Positions 49,178 to 60,554 of a stretch of DNA of 64,000 nucleotides are shown here, piece after piece. Where the stretch lies: the NCBI GenBank assembly GCA_026126205.1, contig JAHCJP010000001.1, positions 372,001 to 436,000 on the forward strand, given 5' to 3'. The notes beneath the pieces are model-generated. The model was not told the origin of the DNA. It saw nothing but the letters and a program-made list of their open reading frames with translations, and did no database searches. How positions within the stretch are numbered: position 1 is the first letter of the stretch; the number at the start of each line of letters is the position of its first letter. The position numbers were made by a program, and so were the translations under genes. Source of the stretch: Maricaulaceae bacterium (GTDB lineage: Bacteria > Pseudomonadota > Alphaproteobacteria > Caulobacterales > Maricaulaceae).

Positions 49178-49953
49178 GCGGCTTGGCCTCCGTTGCGGCG
49201 CCAGATCTCGTAAAGGCCGCGAATGGTCAGGTCGGGGTCGAAATGGTCGATATAGTCCGCCGCGCCCTCGAACAGCGAGGCGACGCCGCCGGTGGCCACC
49301 ACCGTCATCGGCGCGCCGTATTCGGACTTGATGCGGGCGACCAGGCCGCCGATCAGATCGATATAGCCCCAGAACACGCCCGACTGCATGGCCGAGACGG
49401 TGTCGGTTCCGATCACCTTTTCCGGCTTCTGGATGGCGATGCGCGGCAATTGCGCGGCGGCCAGATGCAGCGCCTGCATGGAAAGATTGATGCCGGGCGC
49501 GATGATGCCGCCTTCAAAGGCGCCGTCGGGGGAAATCACGTCCAGCGTGGTGGCGGTGCCGGAATCGATCACGATCAGCGCGCCGGGGTATTTCACATGC
49601 GCGCCCAATGCATTGACCAGCCGGTCGGCTCCGGCCTCCTGCGGGCGCGGAATGCGCACTTCAATGCCCAACTCCACCCCGCTTTCACCCACCACCAGGG
49701 GTTCCTTGGACAAATACCGGCGCGAAAGATTGCGCAAGTTGAACAGCGATTGCGGCACCACGGTCGAGATGATGCAGGCCGTCAGGTCGGAAAAACCCAG
49801 CCCCTGCATGGCCAGGAGCTGGTGCAGCCAGACGGCGTGTTCGTCGGCGGTGCGCGCGGCGTTGGTGGCGGTGCGCCACTGCGCGCGCCAGCCCGCTCCG
49901 TCATGGATGGCGAACAGGGTGTTGGTGTTGCCGCAGTCGATGGCCAGAAGCAT
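49174..49953 (-). CDS. coaX: Type III pantothenate kinase
   Basis: A 259-residue ASKHA-fold kinase making 4'-phosphopantothenate, the first step of coenzyme A synthesis; the type III form is CoA-insensitive. Motifs: [15 protein letters not shown] (phosphate-1, Asp6), [17 protein letters not shown] with Asp/Arg, and [13 protein letters not shown] (phosphate-2). It lies between birA (19-base gap) and rnj, a cofactor pair common downstream of nuo in this class. Confidence 0.96.
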   Translation of the reverse strand: MLLAIDCGNTNTLFAIHDGAGWRAQWRTATNAARTADEHAVWLHQLLAMQGLGFSDLTACIISTVVPQSLFNLRNLSRRYLSKEPLVVGESGVELGIEVRIPRPQEAGADRLVNALGAHVKYPGALIVIDSGTATTLDVISPDGAFEGGIIAPGINLSMQALHLAAAQLPRIAIQKPEKVIGTDTVSAMQSGVFWGYIDLIGGLVARIKSEYGAPMTVVATGGVASLFEGAADYIDHFDPDLTIRGLYEIWRRNGGQAA

Positions 49954-49972
49954 GGCCGGGGTCCTTCAAGGC

Positions 49973-50707
49973 TCAGTCGGGAAAGAACACGTCGCCGGCC
50001 GAGATATACCGCCGCTCGCCGTTCGCCAAATCAAGGCGCAGCGCGCCATCCTCGCCCAGGCCGGCGAACACCCCCCTCGCCTCGCCCTCCTTCAGGCGGG
50101 CGATGCAGGGCGCGCCAAGGCCGTGGGCGCGGGCCAGCCAGGGGTCGCGCAGCGCGGCGAAGCCGTCGCGCGCCCACCTGCTCCGCCAGAGATCGAACCG
50201 CCTGGCCAGCAGGGTGAAGGCGTCCGCCGCCGCCAGTTCGGCGCCTTCGGCCGCAAGGCTGGTCGCCGGGCGCTCGGCGTCGTCCGGGTGCGCGGCGCAG
50301 TTGAGGCCCACGCCGACCGCCAGCCACAGCCCGCCGCCGGGCGCGGCGCCGGATTCCAGCAATATGCCGCAAGCCTTGCGCCCGCCGATCAGCACGTCAT
50401 TGGGCCATTTCACCTTCACCCGGTCGGGGTCGATGACGGTTTCGCACGCCTCGGCCGCCGCCAGCGCCGCGGCGAAGGACAGTTGCGCCGCTTGGCCCGG
50501 GCTTGCGTCCAGCACGTAAAGCCCGGTGCAAAACAGATTGCCGTCCAGCCCGGTCCAGCCGCGGCCGCGGCGACCGCGCCCGGCGCTCTGGCGTTCGGCG
50601 CGGATCCACAGCGGGCCGCGCTCGCCCGCCAGGGCGCGGCGGCGGGCCTCCTCATTGGTGGAGTCGGTCTCGGGAAGGGTCTCGAAGCGGAGGCTGTCTG
50701 CGGTCAT
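49973..50707 (-). CDS. birA: Biotin--[acetyl-CoA-carboxylase] ligase
   Basis: A 244-residue biotin protein ligase attaching biotin to the BCCP subunit of acetyl-CoA carboxylase. ATG 50707 gives MTADSLRFETLPETDSTNEEA, one base beyond the nuoN stop; the longer frame into nuoN is discarded. SAGRGRRGRGW is the biotinyl-AMP loop, KWPNDVLIGGRKACGIL the catalytic lysine strand. There is no N-terminal DNA-binding domain, so unlike E. coli BirA it is not a repressor. Confidence 0.94.
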   Translation of the reverse strand: MTADSLRFETLPETDSTNEEARRRALAGERGPLWIRAERQSAGRGRRGRGWTGLDGNLFCTGLYVLDASPGQAAQLSFAAALAAAEACETVIDPDRVKVKWPNDVLIGGRKACGILLESGAAPGGGLWLAVGVGLNCAAHPDDAERPATSLAAEGAELAAADAFTLLARRFDLWRSRWARDGFAALRDPWLARAHGLGAPCIARLKEGEARGVFAGLGEDGALRLDLANGERRYISAGDVFFPD

Positions 50708-50708
50708 C

Positions 50709-52157
50709 CTAGAACAGCGCCGCGCCGGCGGTGCGCGCATGGATGAACAGCACCGCGGCCACGGGCAGCAGCAGCACGGTGGACGCCCCGGCCGCCTTGG
50801 CGATCAGGCTGACCCCCACGGGCGCCGCGGTGAAGCTGACCTTCGGCTCCTTGAACCAGATCACGCTGATCACCTTCAGGTAATAGGCCGCGGCCACGAC
50901 GCTGATCAGCACCGCGATCACGGCCAGAACCCACAGCCCCGCCTCCAGCGCCGCGTAAAGCACGAACAGCTTGCCGAGGAAGCCGACCAGGAAGGGCAGC
51001 CCGCCGATGGAGAACATCACCGCCGTCATCGCCCAGCCAAGGCCGGGTCTGGACTGCGCAAGGCCGGACAGATCCTCGATCTGCTCGACCATGCCTTCGG
51101 AAGTGCGCATGGCCAGTATCACCGCGAAGGCGCCGATGACGCCGATGACATACAGCGTCATGAAGGCCAGCAGCGCCCACAGACCGGTCAGGCTGTCGGC
51201 GGAAACCGCGACCAGCGCCCAGCCCATGTTGCCGATGGAGGAATAGGCCATCAGGCGCTTGATATTGGTCTGGGTCAGCGCGCCGAAGGCGCCGACGGCC
51301 ATCGACAGCACGGCGATCACCATAACCACCTGACGCCAGTCATCAACCATTTCGCCGAACGGGCCCATCAGCACGCGGGCGAACAGCACCATCGCCGCCA
51401 CTTTCGGGGCGGTGGCGAAAAACGCCGTCACCGGCGTCGGCGCGCCTTCATAGACGTCCGGCGTCCACATGTGGAAGGGCGCGGCCGAAACCTTGAAGGC
51501 GAGGCCGCAGATCACGAACACCAGCCCCACCAGCAGGCCGGTGGACGGACCTTCCGCCACCGCCATGCCGATTTCGGTGAAGCCCGTGGCGCCAGTGAAG
51601 CCATAGACCAGCGAGGCGCCGTAGAGCAGCAGGCCGGAGGAGAGCGCGCCGAGAATGAAATATTTCAGGCCCGCTTCCGAGGCGCGCTGGGATTCGCGGT
51701 TGAAGGCGGCGAGCACGTAAAGCGCCAGCGATTGCAGCTCCACACCCATGTAGAGCGCGATCAGGTCGTTGGCCGAAACCATCATCGCCATGCCGGTTAC
51801 GGCCAGCGCGATCAGCACCGGATATTCGAACCGGGCCAGCTTCTCGGCCTTCAGATACGGCCCGGCCAGCTCCAGCGCCAGCGCCGCCGCGCCCGTGATC
51901 AGCAGTTTCGAGAACAGGGCCAGCGGGTCGAACACGAAGGCGCCGTTGAAGGCGGTTCCGCCGCCGGCGGGCACCAGGAACAGCGCCGCGCCGCCCGCCG
52001 CGACCAGCAGCAGCACGGTCAGGAACGACACGCGCGAGGCGGCCTTGGCCTCGTCCTTCATGAACACGCCCAGCATCAGCAGCGCCATGGCGCCGACGGC
52101 CAGGACCAGTTCGGGCGCCAGAAGCGGGATTTCGGAGAAGAACTGTTCGCCGGTCAT
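50709..52157 (-). CDS. nuoN: NADH-quinone oxidoreductase subunit N
   Basis: A 482-residue antiporter-like proton-pumping subunit of complex I with about 14 helices. ELVLAVGAMALLMLGVF opens it, KYFILGALSSGLLLYGASLVYG and PFHMWTPDVYEGAPTPVTAF carry the conserved Lys and broken-helix segments, and MAYSSIGNMGWALV is shared with NuoL/M. It is the last structural nuo gene, followed at once by birA. Confidence 0.97.
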   Translation of the reverse strand: MTGEQFFSEIPLLAPELVLAVGAMALLMLGVFMKDEAKAASRVSFLTVLLLVAAGGAALFLVPAGGGTAFNGAFVFDPLALFSKLLITGAAALALELAGPYLKAEKLARFEYPVLIALAVTGMAMMVSANDLIALYMGVELQSLALYVLAAFNRESQRASEAGLKYFILGALSSGLLLYGASLVYGFTGATGFTEIGMAVAEGPSTGLLVGLVFVICGLAFKVSAAPFHMWTPDVYEGAPTPVTAFFATAPKVAAMVLFARVLMGPFGEMVDDWRQVVMVIAVLSMAVGAFGALTQTNIKRLMAYSSIGNMGWALVAVSADSLTGLWALLAFMTLYVIGVIGAFAVILAMRTSEGMVEQIEDLSGLAQSRPGLGWAMTAVMFSIGGLPFLVGFLGKLFVLYAALEAGLWVLAVIAVLISVVAAAYYLKVISVIWFKEPKVSFTAAPVGVSLIAKAAGASTVLLLPVAAVLFIHARTAGAALF

Positions 52158-52165
52158 GCCCTCAC

Positions 52166-53677
52166 CTATCGGCCCGCCGCGGCCAGCGCCGCGTCATAAT
52201 TTTCGATCAGCGCCCCGATAGAGGCCGCCGTCACATCCGTCACCAGGGTGGAGAAGAAGCCCATCACCAGCGTGGCGATCACCAGCGGGACGAAAATGAT
52301 CCATTCGCGCAGGTTCATGTCGGCGATGTCTTGCAGTTTCGGATTGGTCAGCTCGCCGAACACCACGTTGCGGTAAAGAGTGAGCATGTAGACCGCCGAC
52401 AGAATCACGCCCAGCGCCGCGCCCGCCGCCACGCGCGGGTCGACCAGGAAGGCGCCGGCCATGGTCATGATCTCGCCGACGAAGCCAGACGTGCCGGGCA
52501 GGCCGACATTGGCCAGCGCGAACAGCATGAACACCGCCGCATACACCGGCATGCGGTGCACCAGCCCGCCATAGAAGGCGATCTCGCGCGTGTGCATGCG
52601 GTCATAGATCACGCCGACGCACAGGAACAGCGCGCCGGAGATCACCCCGTGCGACAGCATCTGGAAGATCGCCCCCTGCACGCCCAGCTCGTTCATCGCG
52701 AACAGGCCCATGGTGACGAAGCCCATGTGCGCCACCGAGGAATAGGCGATCAGTTTCTTGATGTCGGTCTGCCGGAAGGCGACCAGAGAGGTGTAGATGA
52801 TGGCGATCACCGACAGCACGAACACCAGCGGGGCGAAAAACTGGCTCGCCTCCGGGAACATGGGCAGCGAAAAGCGCAGGAAGCCGTAACCGCCCATTTT
52901 CAGCAGCACCCCGGCCAGGATCACCGATCCGGCCGTCGGCGCCTCGACGTGCGCGTCGGGCAGCCAGGTATGCACCGGCCACATCGGCATCTTCACCGCG
53001 AACGAGGCGAAGAAGGCCAGCCACAACCACATCTGCAGGTCGCGGGCGAACTCGGTCTGCAGCAGCACGGTGATGTCGGTGGTGCCGGCCTGCAGGAACA
53101 TGGCGACCATCGCCACCAGCATCAGCACCGAACCCAGCAGCGTGTAGAGGAAGAACTTGAACGCCGCATAGACACGGTTGGCCCCGCCCCATACCCCGAT
53201 GATCAGGAACATCGGGATCAGGCCGCCCTCGAAGAAGATGTAGAACAGCACCAGGTCCAGCGCGCAGAACACGCCGATCATCAGCGTCTGCAGGATCAGG
53301 AAGGCGGCCATGTAGTCGGCCACGCGTTTCTGGATGTTCCAGCTCGCCAGAATGCAGATCGGCATCAGGAAGCTGGTCAGCAGGATGAACAGCACCGAAA
53401 GGCCGTCGACGCCGAGCCGGTAGCCCAGCCCGAATTCGGACAGCCATTCGGCCTCCTCGACGAACTGGAAGCCGGTTTCGGTGCGGTCGAAGGCGGCGAC
53501 CAGCACCACGGTAAGCGCCAGCGTAACCAGCGTGGTGATCAGCGCCACGGGCTTGGCGTTGCGCTCAAGATGCGCCTGGTCCTCGCCGCGCATCAGCACG
53601 CGCAGGATCAGGATCAGCGCCGCGCCCAGCAGCGGGATGAAGGTGATCCATGAAAGGATGGGGAAATCAGCCGGCAT
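52166..53677 (-). CDS. nuoM: NADH-quinone oxidoreductase subunit M
   Basis: A 503-residue antiporter-like membrane subunit. Conserved sections are [39 protein letters not shown] and [15 protein letters not shown], with the half-channel glutamate in [17 protein letters not shown]. One of three proton pumps in the membrane arm. It lies one base from nuoL and eight from nuoN. Confidence 0.97.
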   Translation of the reverse strand: MPADFPILSWITFIPLLGAALILILRVLMRGEDQAHLERNAKPVALITTLVTLALTVVLVAAFDRTETGFQFVEEAEWLSEFGLGYRLGVDGLSVLFILLTSFLMPICILASWNIQKRVADYMAAFLILQTLMIGVFCALDLVLFYIFFEGGLIPMFLIIGVWGGANRVYAAFKFFLYTLLGSVLMLVAMVAMFLQAGTTDITVLLQTEFARDLQMWLWLAFFASFAVKMPMWPVHTWLPDAHVEAPTAGSVILAGVLLKMGGYGFLRFSLPMFPEASQFFAPLVFVLSVIAIIYTSLVAFRQTDIKKLIAYSSVAHMGFVTMGLFAMNELGVQGAIFQMLSHGVISGALFLCVGVIYDRMHTREIAFYGGLVHRMPVYAAVFMLFALANVGLPGTSGFVGEIMTMAGAFLVDPRVAAGAALGVILSAVYMLTLYRNVVFGELTNPKLQDIADMNLREWIIFVPLVIATLVMGFFSTLVTDVTAASIGALIENYDAALAAAGR

Positions 53678-53678
53678 C

Positions 53679-55619
53679 TCAGCGCCCCCCCGCCCCGGCG
53701 ACCACCCAGAGGGAGAACACCAGGACCCCGATCAGCATCACGAAGGCGTAGTGATAGACATAGCCGCTCTGCGCCCTGGCCACGCGCCGCGCCCCGGCCA
53801 GCGCCGTGGCGGCGAAGCCGTCCGGCCCGAAGCCGTCGATGATGCGGCGGTCGCCCACCTTCCAGAACAGATCACCCAGCGCCGCGGCGCCGCGCACGAA
53901 GACGAAGCGGTAGATCTCGTCGAAATACCACTTGTTGTAGAGGAAGGCGTGCAGCGGCCCGCCCCGCGCGGCCAGACGCGCGCCCAGCCCCTCGTTCATC
54001 AGATAGGCCCAGATGGCGGCGAGGAAGCCGGCGGCCGAGATCGCCACCGGCGCGGCCAGCACCCATAACGGCGGATATTCATGGCCGTGGACGGCTAGGG
54101 ATTCGCGCCAGAAATCCTCAGCCCCGTAACCAACGAAGACGTTGTAGAACAGCCCGCCGGCGAACACCGCGCCCACGGCCAGCAGGATCAGCGGAACCAG
54201 CATCACCATCGGCGATTCATGGGCGTGATCCAGCACCGCCTTGTCGCCGCGATACTTGCCGTGGAAGGTCATGAAGATCAGCCGCCAGGAGTAGAAGCTG
54301 GTCAGCCCGGCGGCGATCAGCCCGGCCCAGAAGGCCAGCATGCCGACGCCGACGCCGTCCATGCCCGCCAGCCAGGCCGATTCGATGATCATGTCCTTGG
54401 AATAGAAGCCGGCGAAGCCGATCTTCAGCCCCGGAATGCCCACCCCGGTCAGCGCCAGCGTGCCGATCAGCATCAGCACCCAGGTGAAGGGCAGCATCTT
54501 GTAGACCCCGCCCATCTTGCGCATGTCCTGTTCGTTCGACAGGCCGTGGATCACCGATCCGGCGCCCAGGAACAGCAGCGCCTTGAAGAAGGCGTGGGTG
54601 AACAGGTGGAACATCGCCGCGCCATAGGCGCCAAGGCCGGCGGCGAAGAACATGTAGCCCAGCTGCGAACAGGTGGAATAGGCCACCACGCGCTTGATGT
54701 CGTTCTGCGCCAGACCCACCGTGGCCGCGAACAGCGCCGTCGTCGCCCCGATGACGGTGACGAAGGCCGAGGCGTTGGGCGCGGCCTCGAAAATCGGCCA
54801 GCAGCGGCAGACCAGGAACACCCCGGCGGTGACCATGGTGGCGGCGTGGATCAGCGCCGAGACCGGCGTCGGCCCCTCCATCGCGTCCGGCAGCCAGGTG
54901 TGCAGGAAGAACTGGGCCGACTTGCCCATGGCGCCGACGAACAGCAGGAAGGCGATCAGCTCTATGGCCTGGAAGTTGACGCCGAAGAAGGTGAGCACCG
55001 TATCGGCCTCGCCCTCCACGCCCGCGAACGCGCCGTCGAAGGTGATGGCGCCGAACACGGCGAAAACCGCCATCACGCCCAGCGCGAAGCCGAAATCGCC
55101 CACCCGGTTGACCACGAAGGCCTTGATCGCCGCGTCATTGGCCGACTTCTTCTTGTACCAGAAGCCGATCAGCAGATAGGAGGCCAGCCCCACGCCCTCC
55201 CAGCCGAAGAACATCTGCAGGAAGTCGTTGGCGGTGACCAGCGACAGCATGGCGAAGGTGAACAGCGACAGATAGGCGAAGAAGCGCGCCTTGTGCGGGT
55301 CGTGGGACATGTAGCCCCACGAATAGACATGCACCAGCGCCGACACGAAGGTGACCACCACCAGCATCACCGCCGACAGGGTGTCGAGCTTGATCGACCA
55401 TGTGGCCTCGAAACTGCCAATGGAGATCCAGCGCGCCAGCTCGATCACGCGCTCATTGCCGGCGATCGCCACGTCATAGAACACGAAGGCCGACAGCACG
55501 GCCGACAGGATCACCAACCCGGTGGTCAGCGCCATCGAGGCGCGCTCGCCCAGCCAGCGGCCGAACAACCCGGCCAGGATCGCGCCGATTAGCGGTCCGA
55601 ATACGATGATCAGCGGCAT
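53679..55619 (-). CDS. nuoL: NADH-quinone oxidoreductase subunit L
   Basis: A 646-residue terminal pumping subunit with about 16 helices and the long amphipathic lateral helix that braces NuoM and NuoN. Signatures: [57 protein letters not shown] and [17 protein letters not shown]. Length and order (nuoK-nuoL-nuoM) are standard. Confidence 0.97.
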   Translation of the reverse strand: MPLIIVFGPLIGAILAGLFGRWLGERASMALTTGLVILSAVLSAFVFYDVAIAGNERVIELARWISIGSFEATWSIKLDTLSAVMLVVVTFVSALVHVYSWGYMSHDPHKARFFAYLSLFTFAMLSLVTANDFLQMFFGWEGVGLASYLLIGFWYKKKSANDAAIKAFVVNRVGDFGFALGVMAVFAVFGAITFDGAFAGVEGEADTVLTFFGVNFQAIELIAFLLFVGAMGKSAQFFLHTWLPDAMEGPTPVSALIHAATMVTAGVFLVCRCWPIFEAAPNASAFVTVIGATTALFAATVGLAQNDIKRVVAYSTCSQLGYMFFAAGLGAYGAAMFHLFTHAFFKALLFLGAGSVIHGLSNEQDMRKMGGVYKMLPFTWVLMLIGTLALTGVGIPGLKIGFAGFYSKDMIIESAWLAGMDGVGVGMLAFWAGLIAAGLTSFYSWRLIFMTFHGKYRGDKAVLDHAHESPMVMLVPLILLAVGAVFAGGLFYNVFVGYGAEDFWRESLAVHGHEYPPLWVLAAPVAISAAGFLAAIWAYLMNEGLGARLAARGGPLHAFLYNKWYFDEIYRFVFVRGAAALGDLFWKVGDRRIIDGFGPDGFAATALAGARRVARAQSGYVYHYAFVMLIGVLVFSLWVVAGAGGR

Positions 55620-55626
55620 GACGCGA

Positions 55627-55938
55627 TCAGCCCTTCATCAGGTTGACGCCCTCAACCGCGATATCGCCGCGGTTGCGGAAGAAGACGACGAGAATGGCCA
55701 GCCCCACCGCGGCCTCGGCCGCGGCGACGGTCAGCACGAACATGGCGAACACCTGTCCCGCCAGATCGCCGAGATGGCTGGAGAAGGCGACGAGATTGAT
55801 GTTCACGGCCAGCAGGATCAGCTCGACCGACATCAGAAGGATGATGACGTTCTTGCGGTTCACGAAAATGCCGAACACCCCGATCGTGAACAGGATCGCG
55901 GCGACGCCGAGATAATGGCCAAGCCCGATGTCGATCAT
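55627..55938 (-). CDS. nuoK: NADH-quinone oxidoreductase subunit K
   Basis: A 103-residue three-helix subunit ([17 protein letters not shown] onward). The two proton-path glutamates are visible, one in [11 protein letters not shown] and one in [11 protein letters not shown]. Its ATG 55938 overlaps the nuoJ stop as ATGA. A gap of seven bases precedes nuoL. Confidence 0.97.
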   Translation of the reverse strand: MIDIGLGHYLGVAAILFTIGVFGIFVNRKNVIILLMSVELILLAVNINLVAFSSHLGDLAGQVFAMFVLTVAAAEAAVGLAILVVFFRNRGDIAVEGVNLMKG

Positions 55939-56549
55939 TCCCCGATCCCCTCGCCCGGCTTCACATCGCGCAGCTCGACGGCCTCTGACGGCTTGCGTCC
56001 CACCTGCCGGGCGATGTTCTGGCGTTTCACCCCCGGGCGGTGGTGCAGCGTCAGCACGATCGCGCCGATCATCGCCACCAGCAGCACCAGCCCCGCGGCT
56101 TGGAAGAAATAGACATACTGGTCGTAAAGCACCCGGCCCAGCGCCTCGACATTGGTCAGCCCGTCCGGCATTGGCGCGGCGCGCAGGGCGGCGGCCCCCT
56201 CGGCGCTCGCCCACACCGAGCCGACCAGCACCAGTTCGGCCGCCAGGATCAGCGCCACCAGCCCGCCCAGCGGCAGATAGCTGAGAAAGCCCTGTTTCAG
56301 CTCGGCGAAATCGACGTCGAGCATCATGACCACGAACAGGAACAGCACCGCGACCGCGCCGACATAGACGACGATCAGCAGCATCGCCAGGAACTCCGCC
56401 CCCAGCAGCACGAACAGCCCGGCCGCCGAGAAGAAGCTGACGATCAGCCACAGCACCGCGCGCACGGGATTGCGCGCCGCGACGACGCAGAACGCCGACA
56501 CGATGGTCGCGCCCGCCAGTAGCCAGAACGCCGCCGCCTGCAAGATCAT
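55935..56549 (-). CDS. nuoJ: NADH-quinone oxidoreductase subunit J
   Basis: A 204-residue membrane subunit with five helices. ATG 56549 gives [20 protein letters not shown]; the open frame beyond it overlaps nuoI and is not coding. The third helix, [22 protein letters not shown], carries the conserved pi-bulge region (Tyr). A 40-residue charged tail ([16 protein letters not shown]) follows the last helix. Confidence 0.96.
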   Translation of the reverse strand: MILQAAAFWLLAGATIVSAFCVVAARNPVRAVLWLIVSFFSAAGLFVLLGAEFLAMLLIVVYVGAVAVLFLFVVMMLDVDFAELKQGFLSYLPLGGLVALILAAELVLVGSVWASAEGAAALRAAPMPDGLTNVEALGRVLYDQYVYFFQAAGLVLLVAMIGAIVLTLHHRPGVKRQNIARQVGRKPSEAVELRDVKPGEGIGE

Positions 56550-56581
56550 GCCGCCCCCGTTTCCTCTTCCTCTCGCGCGCC

Positions 56582-57070
56582 CTAGCGGTAGGGCGCGTCC
56601 AGCTCCAGATTGCGGGCGATCTCGCGTTCCCAGCGGTCGCCGTTCTCCAGCAGCTTCTGCTTGTCGTAGTAGAGCTCCTCGCGGGTTTCCGCGGCGAACT
56701 CGAAATTCGGTCCCTCGACGATGGCGTCCACCGGGCAGGCCTCCTCGCAGAAGCCGCAATAGATGCACTTGACCATGTCGATGTCGTAGCGCGTGGTGCG
56801 GCGGCTGCCGTCGGCGCGCTCCTCGGCCTCGATGGTGATGGCCTGCGCCGGGCAGATCGCCTCGCACAGCTTGCAGGCGATGCAGCGCTCTTCCCCGTTC
56901 GGATAGCGGCGCAGGGCGTGCTGGCCGCGGAAACGCGGGCTGAGCGGCCCTTTCTCGAACGGATAGTTCAGCGTCGCCTTCGGGCGGAAGAAATACTTCA
57001 TCCCCAGGCCGAAGGCGCCCCAGAAGTCCATCAGCAGCGCGCCGCGTATGGTTTGCGCGATCCGGCTCAT
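56582..57070 (-). CDS. nuoI: NADH-quinone oxidoreductase subunit I
   Basis: A 162-residue peripheral subunit with two [4Fe-4S] clusters, N6a and N6b. The two ferredoxin motifs are [16 protein letters not shown] and [16 protein letters not shown], eight cysteines in all. [14 protein letters not shown] before them is typical of the TYKY homologue. Its ATG overlaps the nuoH stop by four bases. Confidence 0.98.
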   Translation of the reverse strand: MSRIAQTIRGALLMDFWGAFGLGMKYFFRPKATLNYPFEKGPLSPRFRGQHALRRYPNGEERCIACKLCEAICPAQAITIEAEERADGSRRTTRYDIDMVKCIYCGFCEEACPVDAIVEGPNFEFAAETREELYYDKQKLLENGDRWEREIARNLELDAPYR

Positions 57071-58119
57071 CCGTTGGCTCCGAACGTCACATAGGCCCCG
57101 ACGATGGCCACCGCCCCCAGCGCCGTGGGCAGGAATATCTTCCAGCCCAGCCGCATCAGCTGGTCATAGCGGTAGCGCGGCACCAGCGCCTTCACCATCG
57201 CGAACATGAAGAAGAAGAACACCACCTTGATCGCAAACCAGAACACCGGGTGGATCCAGGTGAAGGGCGCGATGTCCAGCGGCGGATGCCAGCCGCCGAA
57301 GAACAGGATGGTCGCCATCGCGCACATCAGCACGATGTTCAGATATTCCCCGATCATGAACAGCAGATACGGGGTGGAGGAGTATTCGACCTGGTAACCG
57401 GCCACCAGCTCCGATTCCGCCTCCGGCAGGTCGAAGGGCGGGCGGTTGGTCTCGGCCAGCGCCGAGATGAAGAACATGCCGAACATCGGCAGCATCACCA
57501 GGAAGATCGGCCAGGGCAGCGCGTCCAGCGCCAGCAGATGCCAGTGCCAGAAGCCCCCGGCCTGCGCCTCGACGATGGCGGTCAGGTTCATCGAACCCGC
57601 CAGCAGCATCACCGTGACGATGATGAAGCCGATCGAGACTTCATAGGACACCATCTGCGCGGCGGAGCGCAGACTGCCCAGAAACGGGTATTTCGAGTTC
57701 GACGCCCAGCCGCCGATGATGATGCCGTAAACGCCGAGGCTGGAGATCGCGAACAGATAGAGCAGGCCGACATTCAGATCGGCGATCACCCAGCCGGGGG
57801 CCACCGGAATCACCGCCCAGGCGATGAAGGCCAGCGTGAAGGTGATCAGCGGCGCGAGCAGGAACAGGGTGCGGTCCGCGCCCGCGGGCACCACGATCTC
57901 CTTGAACACGAACTTCAGAAAATCCGCGAAGGATTGCAGCAGGCCGAAGGCGCCGACCACGTTCGGCCCCTTGCGCATCTGCACCGCCGCCCAGACCTTG
58001 CGGTCCATCAGCAGCAGGAAGGCCAGCGACAGCAGCAGCACGATCATGAAGGCCACGATCTGGCCCACGACGGCGAGGGTTCCCCACAGCGGCCCGAACT
58101 GTTCGATCAATCCGCTCAT
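57067..58119 (-). CDS. nuoH: NADH-quinone oxidoreductase subunit H
   Basis: A 350-residue membrane subunit with eight helices, forming the quinone tunnel. [21 protein letters not shown] (helix 1 loop), [23 protein letters not shown] and [20 protein letters not shown] are diagnostic, the last with the acidic loop lining the E-channel. It lies four bases after nuoG. Confidence 0.97.
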   Translation of the reverse strand: MSGLIEQFGPLWGTLAVVGQIVAFMIVLLLSLAFLLLMDRKVWAAVQMRKGPNVVGAFGLLQSFADFLKFVFKEIVVPAGADRTLFLLAPLITFTLAFIAWAVIPVAPGWVIADLNVGLLYLFAISSLGVYGIIIGGWASNSKYPFLGSLRSAAQMVSYEVSIGFIIVTVMLLAGSMNLTAIVEAQAGGFWHWHLLALDALPWPIFLVMLPMFGMFFISALAETNRPPFDLPEAESELVAGYQVEYSSTPYLLFMIGEYLNIVLMCAMATILFFGGWHPPLDIAPFTWIHPVFWFAIKVVFFFFMFAMVKALVPRYRYDQLMRLGWKIFLPTALGAVAIVGAYVTFGANG

Positions 58120-58123
58120 CGCC

Positions 58124-60229
58124 CTACTCCGCCGCCCGCCGCGTCACGCCCGACGCCAGCGCCGAACACTCGGCCATGGTCTTCGAGGCGCGGGCCACCT
58201 GGTTGGTCAGGAAAAAGTCCGTCACCGGGCTTTCGAACGGCGCGGCCGTCAGCTTGCCGGCCTTGCCCAGTTTCGCGGGGTCGAAATCCTTCGCCGTCTC
58301 CGCGCCCGGCGCATGGTCCAGCCCGGCCAGAACCGGGCAATCGTCGAACAGCTTGCGCCGCAACTGGTCGAGATTGTCATAGGGCAGCGTGCGGCCCATG
58401 CGTTCCGACAGCGCGCGGAAGATCGCCCAGTCTTCCTTCGCCTCGCCCTTCGGGAACACAGCGCGGCTGGTCATCTGCACCCGCCCTTCGGTGTTCACAT
58501 AAAGCGCGCTTTTCTCGGTATAGGCCGCGCCGGGCAGGATCAGGTCCGCCCGGTGGGCGCCGGCGTCGCCATGCGTGCCCACATAGATGACGAAGGTTTC
58601 GCCCAGCGCGTCCATGCCGATCTCATCAGCGCCCAGCAGCACCAGCGTATCCAGCTTGCCGCCCTTGGCTGCGGAAAGAATGCCCGCCGTGTCCTTGCCG
58701 CCCTTGCCGGGCAGGAAGCCCACGTCCAGCCCGCCGGCGCGGCCCGCCGCCGCATGCAGCACGTTGAAACCGTTCCACCCGTCTTTGACCGCGCCGACCG
58801 CGCTGGCCAGCTCGCCGGCCAGGCGCAGCACCGCCGCGCCGTCCCGGCGCGCCAGCGCGCCCATGCCCAGCACGATCATCGGCCGCTGCGCCTTTTTCAG
58901 CTTCTGGATGAAGCCAGTGCGCTTTCCAATTAATTCTTCAAGGCTTTCCGGCCCGGCCCCCAGATGCTCATAGGGGTAGGTGAGGTCCGCCGCCTCGCCG
59001 ATCACGCCGATGGCGGCGCCGCCGCCCAGCCAGGTCTTGCGGATGCGCGCGTTCAGCACCGGCGCCTCGAGGCGCGGATTGGTGCCGATCAGCAGGATCG
59101 CGTCGGCGTCCTCCACCCCGTAAATGGTGGTGTTGAACAGATAACCCTCGCGCGCGCCGCCGCCGATGGCCGCGCCGTCCTGACGGCAGTCGATGCTGGA
59201 GACGCCCAGCACGTCGAACAGGTCTTTCGCCGCCTTCAAATCCTCCACCGCGCACAGATCGCCGGCGATGGCGGCGATGCGCTCCGGCGCGCCGGACAGT
59301 TTTTCGGCGGCGATGGACAGCGCCTCGGCCCACGACACCGGCTCCAGCCGGCCGTTGCGGCGGGCGTAGGGCCGGTCCAGCCGCTGGCGCTGCAGGCCGT
59401 CCCAGACGAAGCGGGTCTTGTCGGAGATCCACTCCTCGTTGATCTCCTCATTGACACGCGGAAGGATGCGCAACACCGCGCCGCCGCGGGAATCGACGCG
59501 GATGTTCGACCCCAGCGCGTCCATCACGTCGATGGTCTCGGTCTTCTTCAACTCCCACGGGCGGGCGTTGAAGGCATAGGGTTTCGAGGTCAGCGCCCCC
59601 ACCGGGCACAGGTCGATGACATTGCCGGAAAGCTCCGACGTCATCGCCGCCTGCAGATAGGTCGTGATCTCCATGTCTTCGCCGCGGCCGGTGGCCCCCA
59701 GCTCCGGCACGCCGGCCACCTCGGTGGCGAAGCGCACGCAGCGGGTGCACTGGATGCAGCGGGTCATGATCGTCTTGATCAGCGGCCCCATATACTTGTC
59801 TTCCACCGCGCGCTTGTTCTCGGCGAAGCGCGAACCGGCGCGGCCATAGGCCAGCGACTGGTCCTGCAGGTCACATTCGCCGCCCTGGTCGCAGATCGGG
59901 CAGTCCAGCGGGTGGTTGATCAGCAGGAATTCCATCACCCCTTCGCGGGCCTTCTTGACCATGGGGGACAGGGTTTTCATCTCCGGCGGCTGGCCCTCCG
60001 GCCCCGGGCGGCAGTCGCGCACGCCCCAGGCGCAGGACGCCACCGGCTTCGGCGCGCCCACCAGCTCCACCAGGCACATGCGGCAATTGCCGGCCACCGA
60101 CAGGCGCTCGTGATAGCAGAAGCGCGGAATCTCGCGCCCCGCGGCCTCGGCGGCCTGCAGCAGCGTGTAATGGGCCGGAACCTCGATTTCCCGCCCGTCG
60201 ACGATGATCTTGCGCAGGTCTTCGCTCAT
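58124..60229 (-). CDS. nuoG: NADH-quinone oxidoreductase subunit G
   Basis: A 701-residue iron-sulfur subunit. ATG 60229 gives [18 protein letters not shown]; the longer open frame is not coding. Cluster motifs: [2Fe-2S] [17 protein letters not shown], His/Cys-ligated [4Fe-4S] [19 protein letters not shown], and [16 protein letters not shown]. The molybdopterin-type C-terminal half has no cofactor role here. ATG overlaps the stop of the YciI-like gene (ATGA), so the two should be coupled. Confidence 0.97.
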   Translation of the reverse strand: MSEDLRKIIVDGREIEVPAHYTLLQAAEAAGREIPRFCYHERLSVAGNCRMCLVELVGAPKPVASCAWGVRDCRPGPEGQPPEMKTLSPMVKKAREGVMEFLLINHPLDCPICDQGGECDLQDQSLAYGRAGSRFAENKRAVEDKYMGPLIKTIMTRCIQCTRCVRFATEVAGVPELGATGRGEDMEITTYLQAAMTSELSGNVIDLCPVGALTSKPYAFNARPWELKKTETIDVMDALGSNIRVDSRGGAVLRILPRVNEEINEEWISDKTRFVWDGLQRQRLDRPYARRNGRLEPVSWAEALSIAAEKLSGAPERIAAIAGDLCAVEDLKAAKDLFDVLGVSSIDCRQDGAAIGGGAREGYLFNTTIYGVEDADAILLIGTNPRLEAPVLNARIRKTWLGGGAAIGVIGEAADLTYPYEHLGAGPESLEELIGKRTGFIQKLKKAQRPMIVLGMGALARRDGAAVLRLAGELASAVGAVKDGWNGFNVLHAAAGRAGGLDVGFLPGKGGKDTAGILSAAKGGKLDTLVLLGADEIGMDALGETFVIYVGTHGDAGAHRADLILPGAAYTEKSALYVNTEGRVQMTSRAVFPKGEAKEDWAIFRALSERMGRTLPYDNLDQLRRKLFDDCPVLAGLDHAPGAETAKDFDPAKLGKAGKLTAAPFESPVTDFFLTNQVARASKTMAECSALASGVTRRAAE

Positions 60230-60543
60230 CACCCCTGCCCCGCCGCCGGAACCTGCGTCAGCGCGCCTTCGCCCACCACGGTGGTCCATTCGCGCACGCG
60301 CCAGTTCGCAATCAGCCCGTTCTTCACATACGGATCGGCGGCGACGAATTTTTCCGCCACCGACTTGTCCTCGCCCTTGAACACCAGCACCGCGGCGTCC
60401 GGCGGATCGGCCAGCGCGCCGGCCAGCACCAGCTCGCCGCGCGCCGCCGCGTCCTGCGCCAGTTTCAGGTGCGCGCCGCGAAATTCCGGGCGCCGCTCCA
60501 GATAGTCCGGGGCGGTGTCGTAGAAGAGGATGAAGTGCTTCAT
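60229..60543 (-). CDS. YciI-like (dimeric alpha/beta barrel) protein inside the nuo operon
   Basis: A 104-residue protein starting at ATG 60543, seven bases after AGGAGG; an ATG at 60549 is in frame but too close to that site. MKHFILFYDTAPDYLERR, GAHLKLAQDAAARGEL, GALADPPDAAVLVFKGE and FVAADPYVKNGLI match the YciI family (ferredoxin-like dimer; some members are chlorohydrolases or dehydratases). The stop overlaps nuoG by four bases and the gap to nuoF is 11, so it is fully inside the complex I operon. YciI is not a complex I subunit; function here unknown. Confidence 0.85.
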   Translation of the reverse strand: MKHFILFYDTAPDYLERRPEFRGAHLKLAQDAAARGELVLAGALADPPDAAVLVFKGEDKSVAEKFVAADPYVKNGLIANWRVREWTTVVGEGALTQVPAAGQG

Positions 60544-60554
60544 CGCCATGCCTC

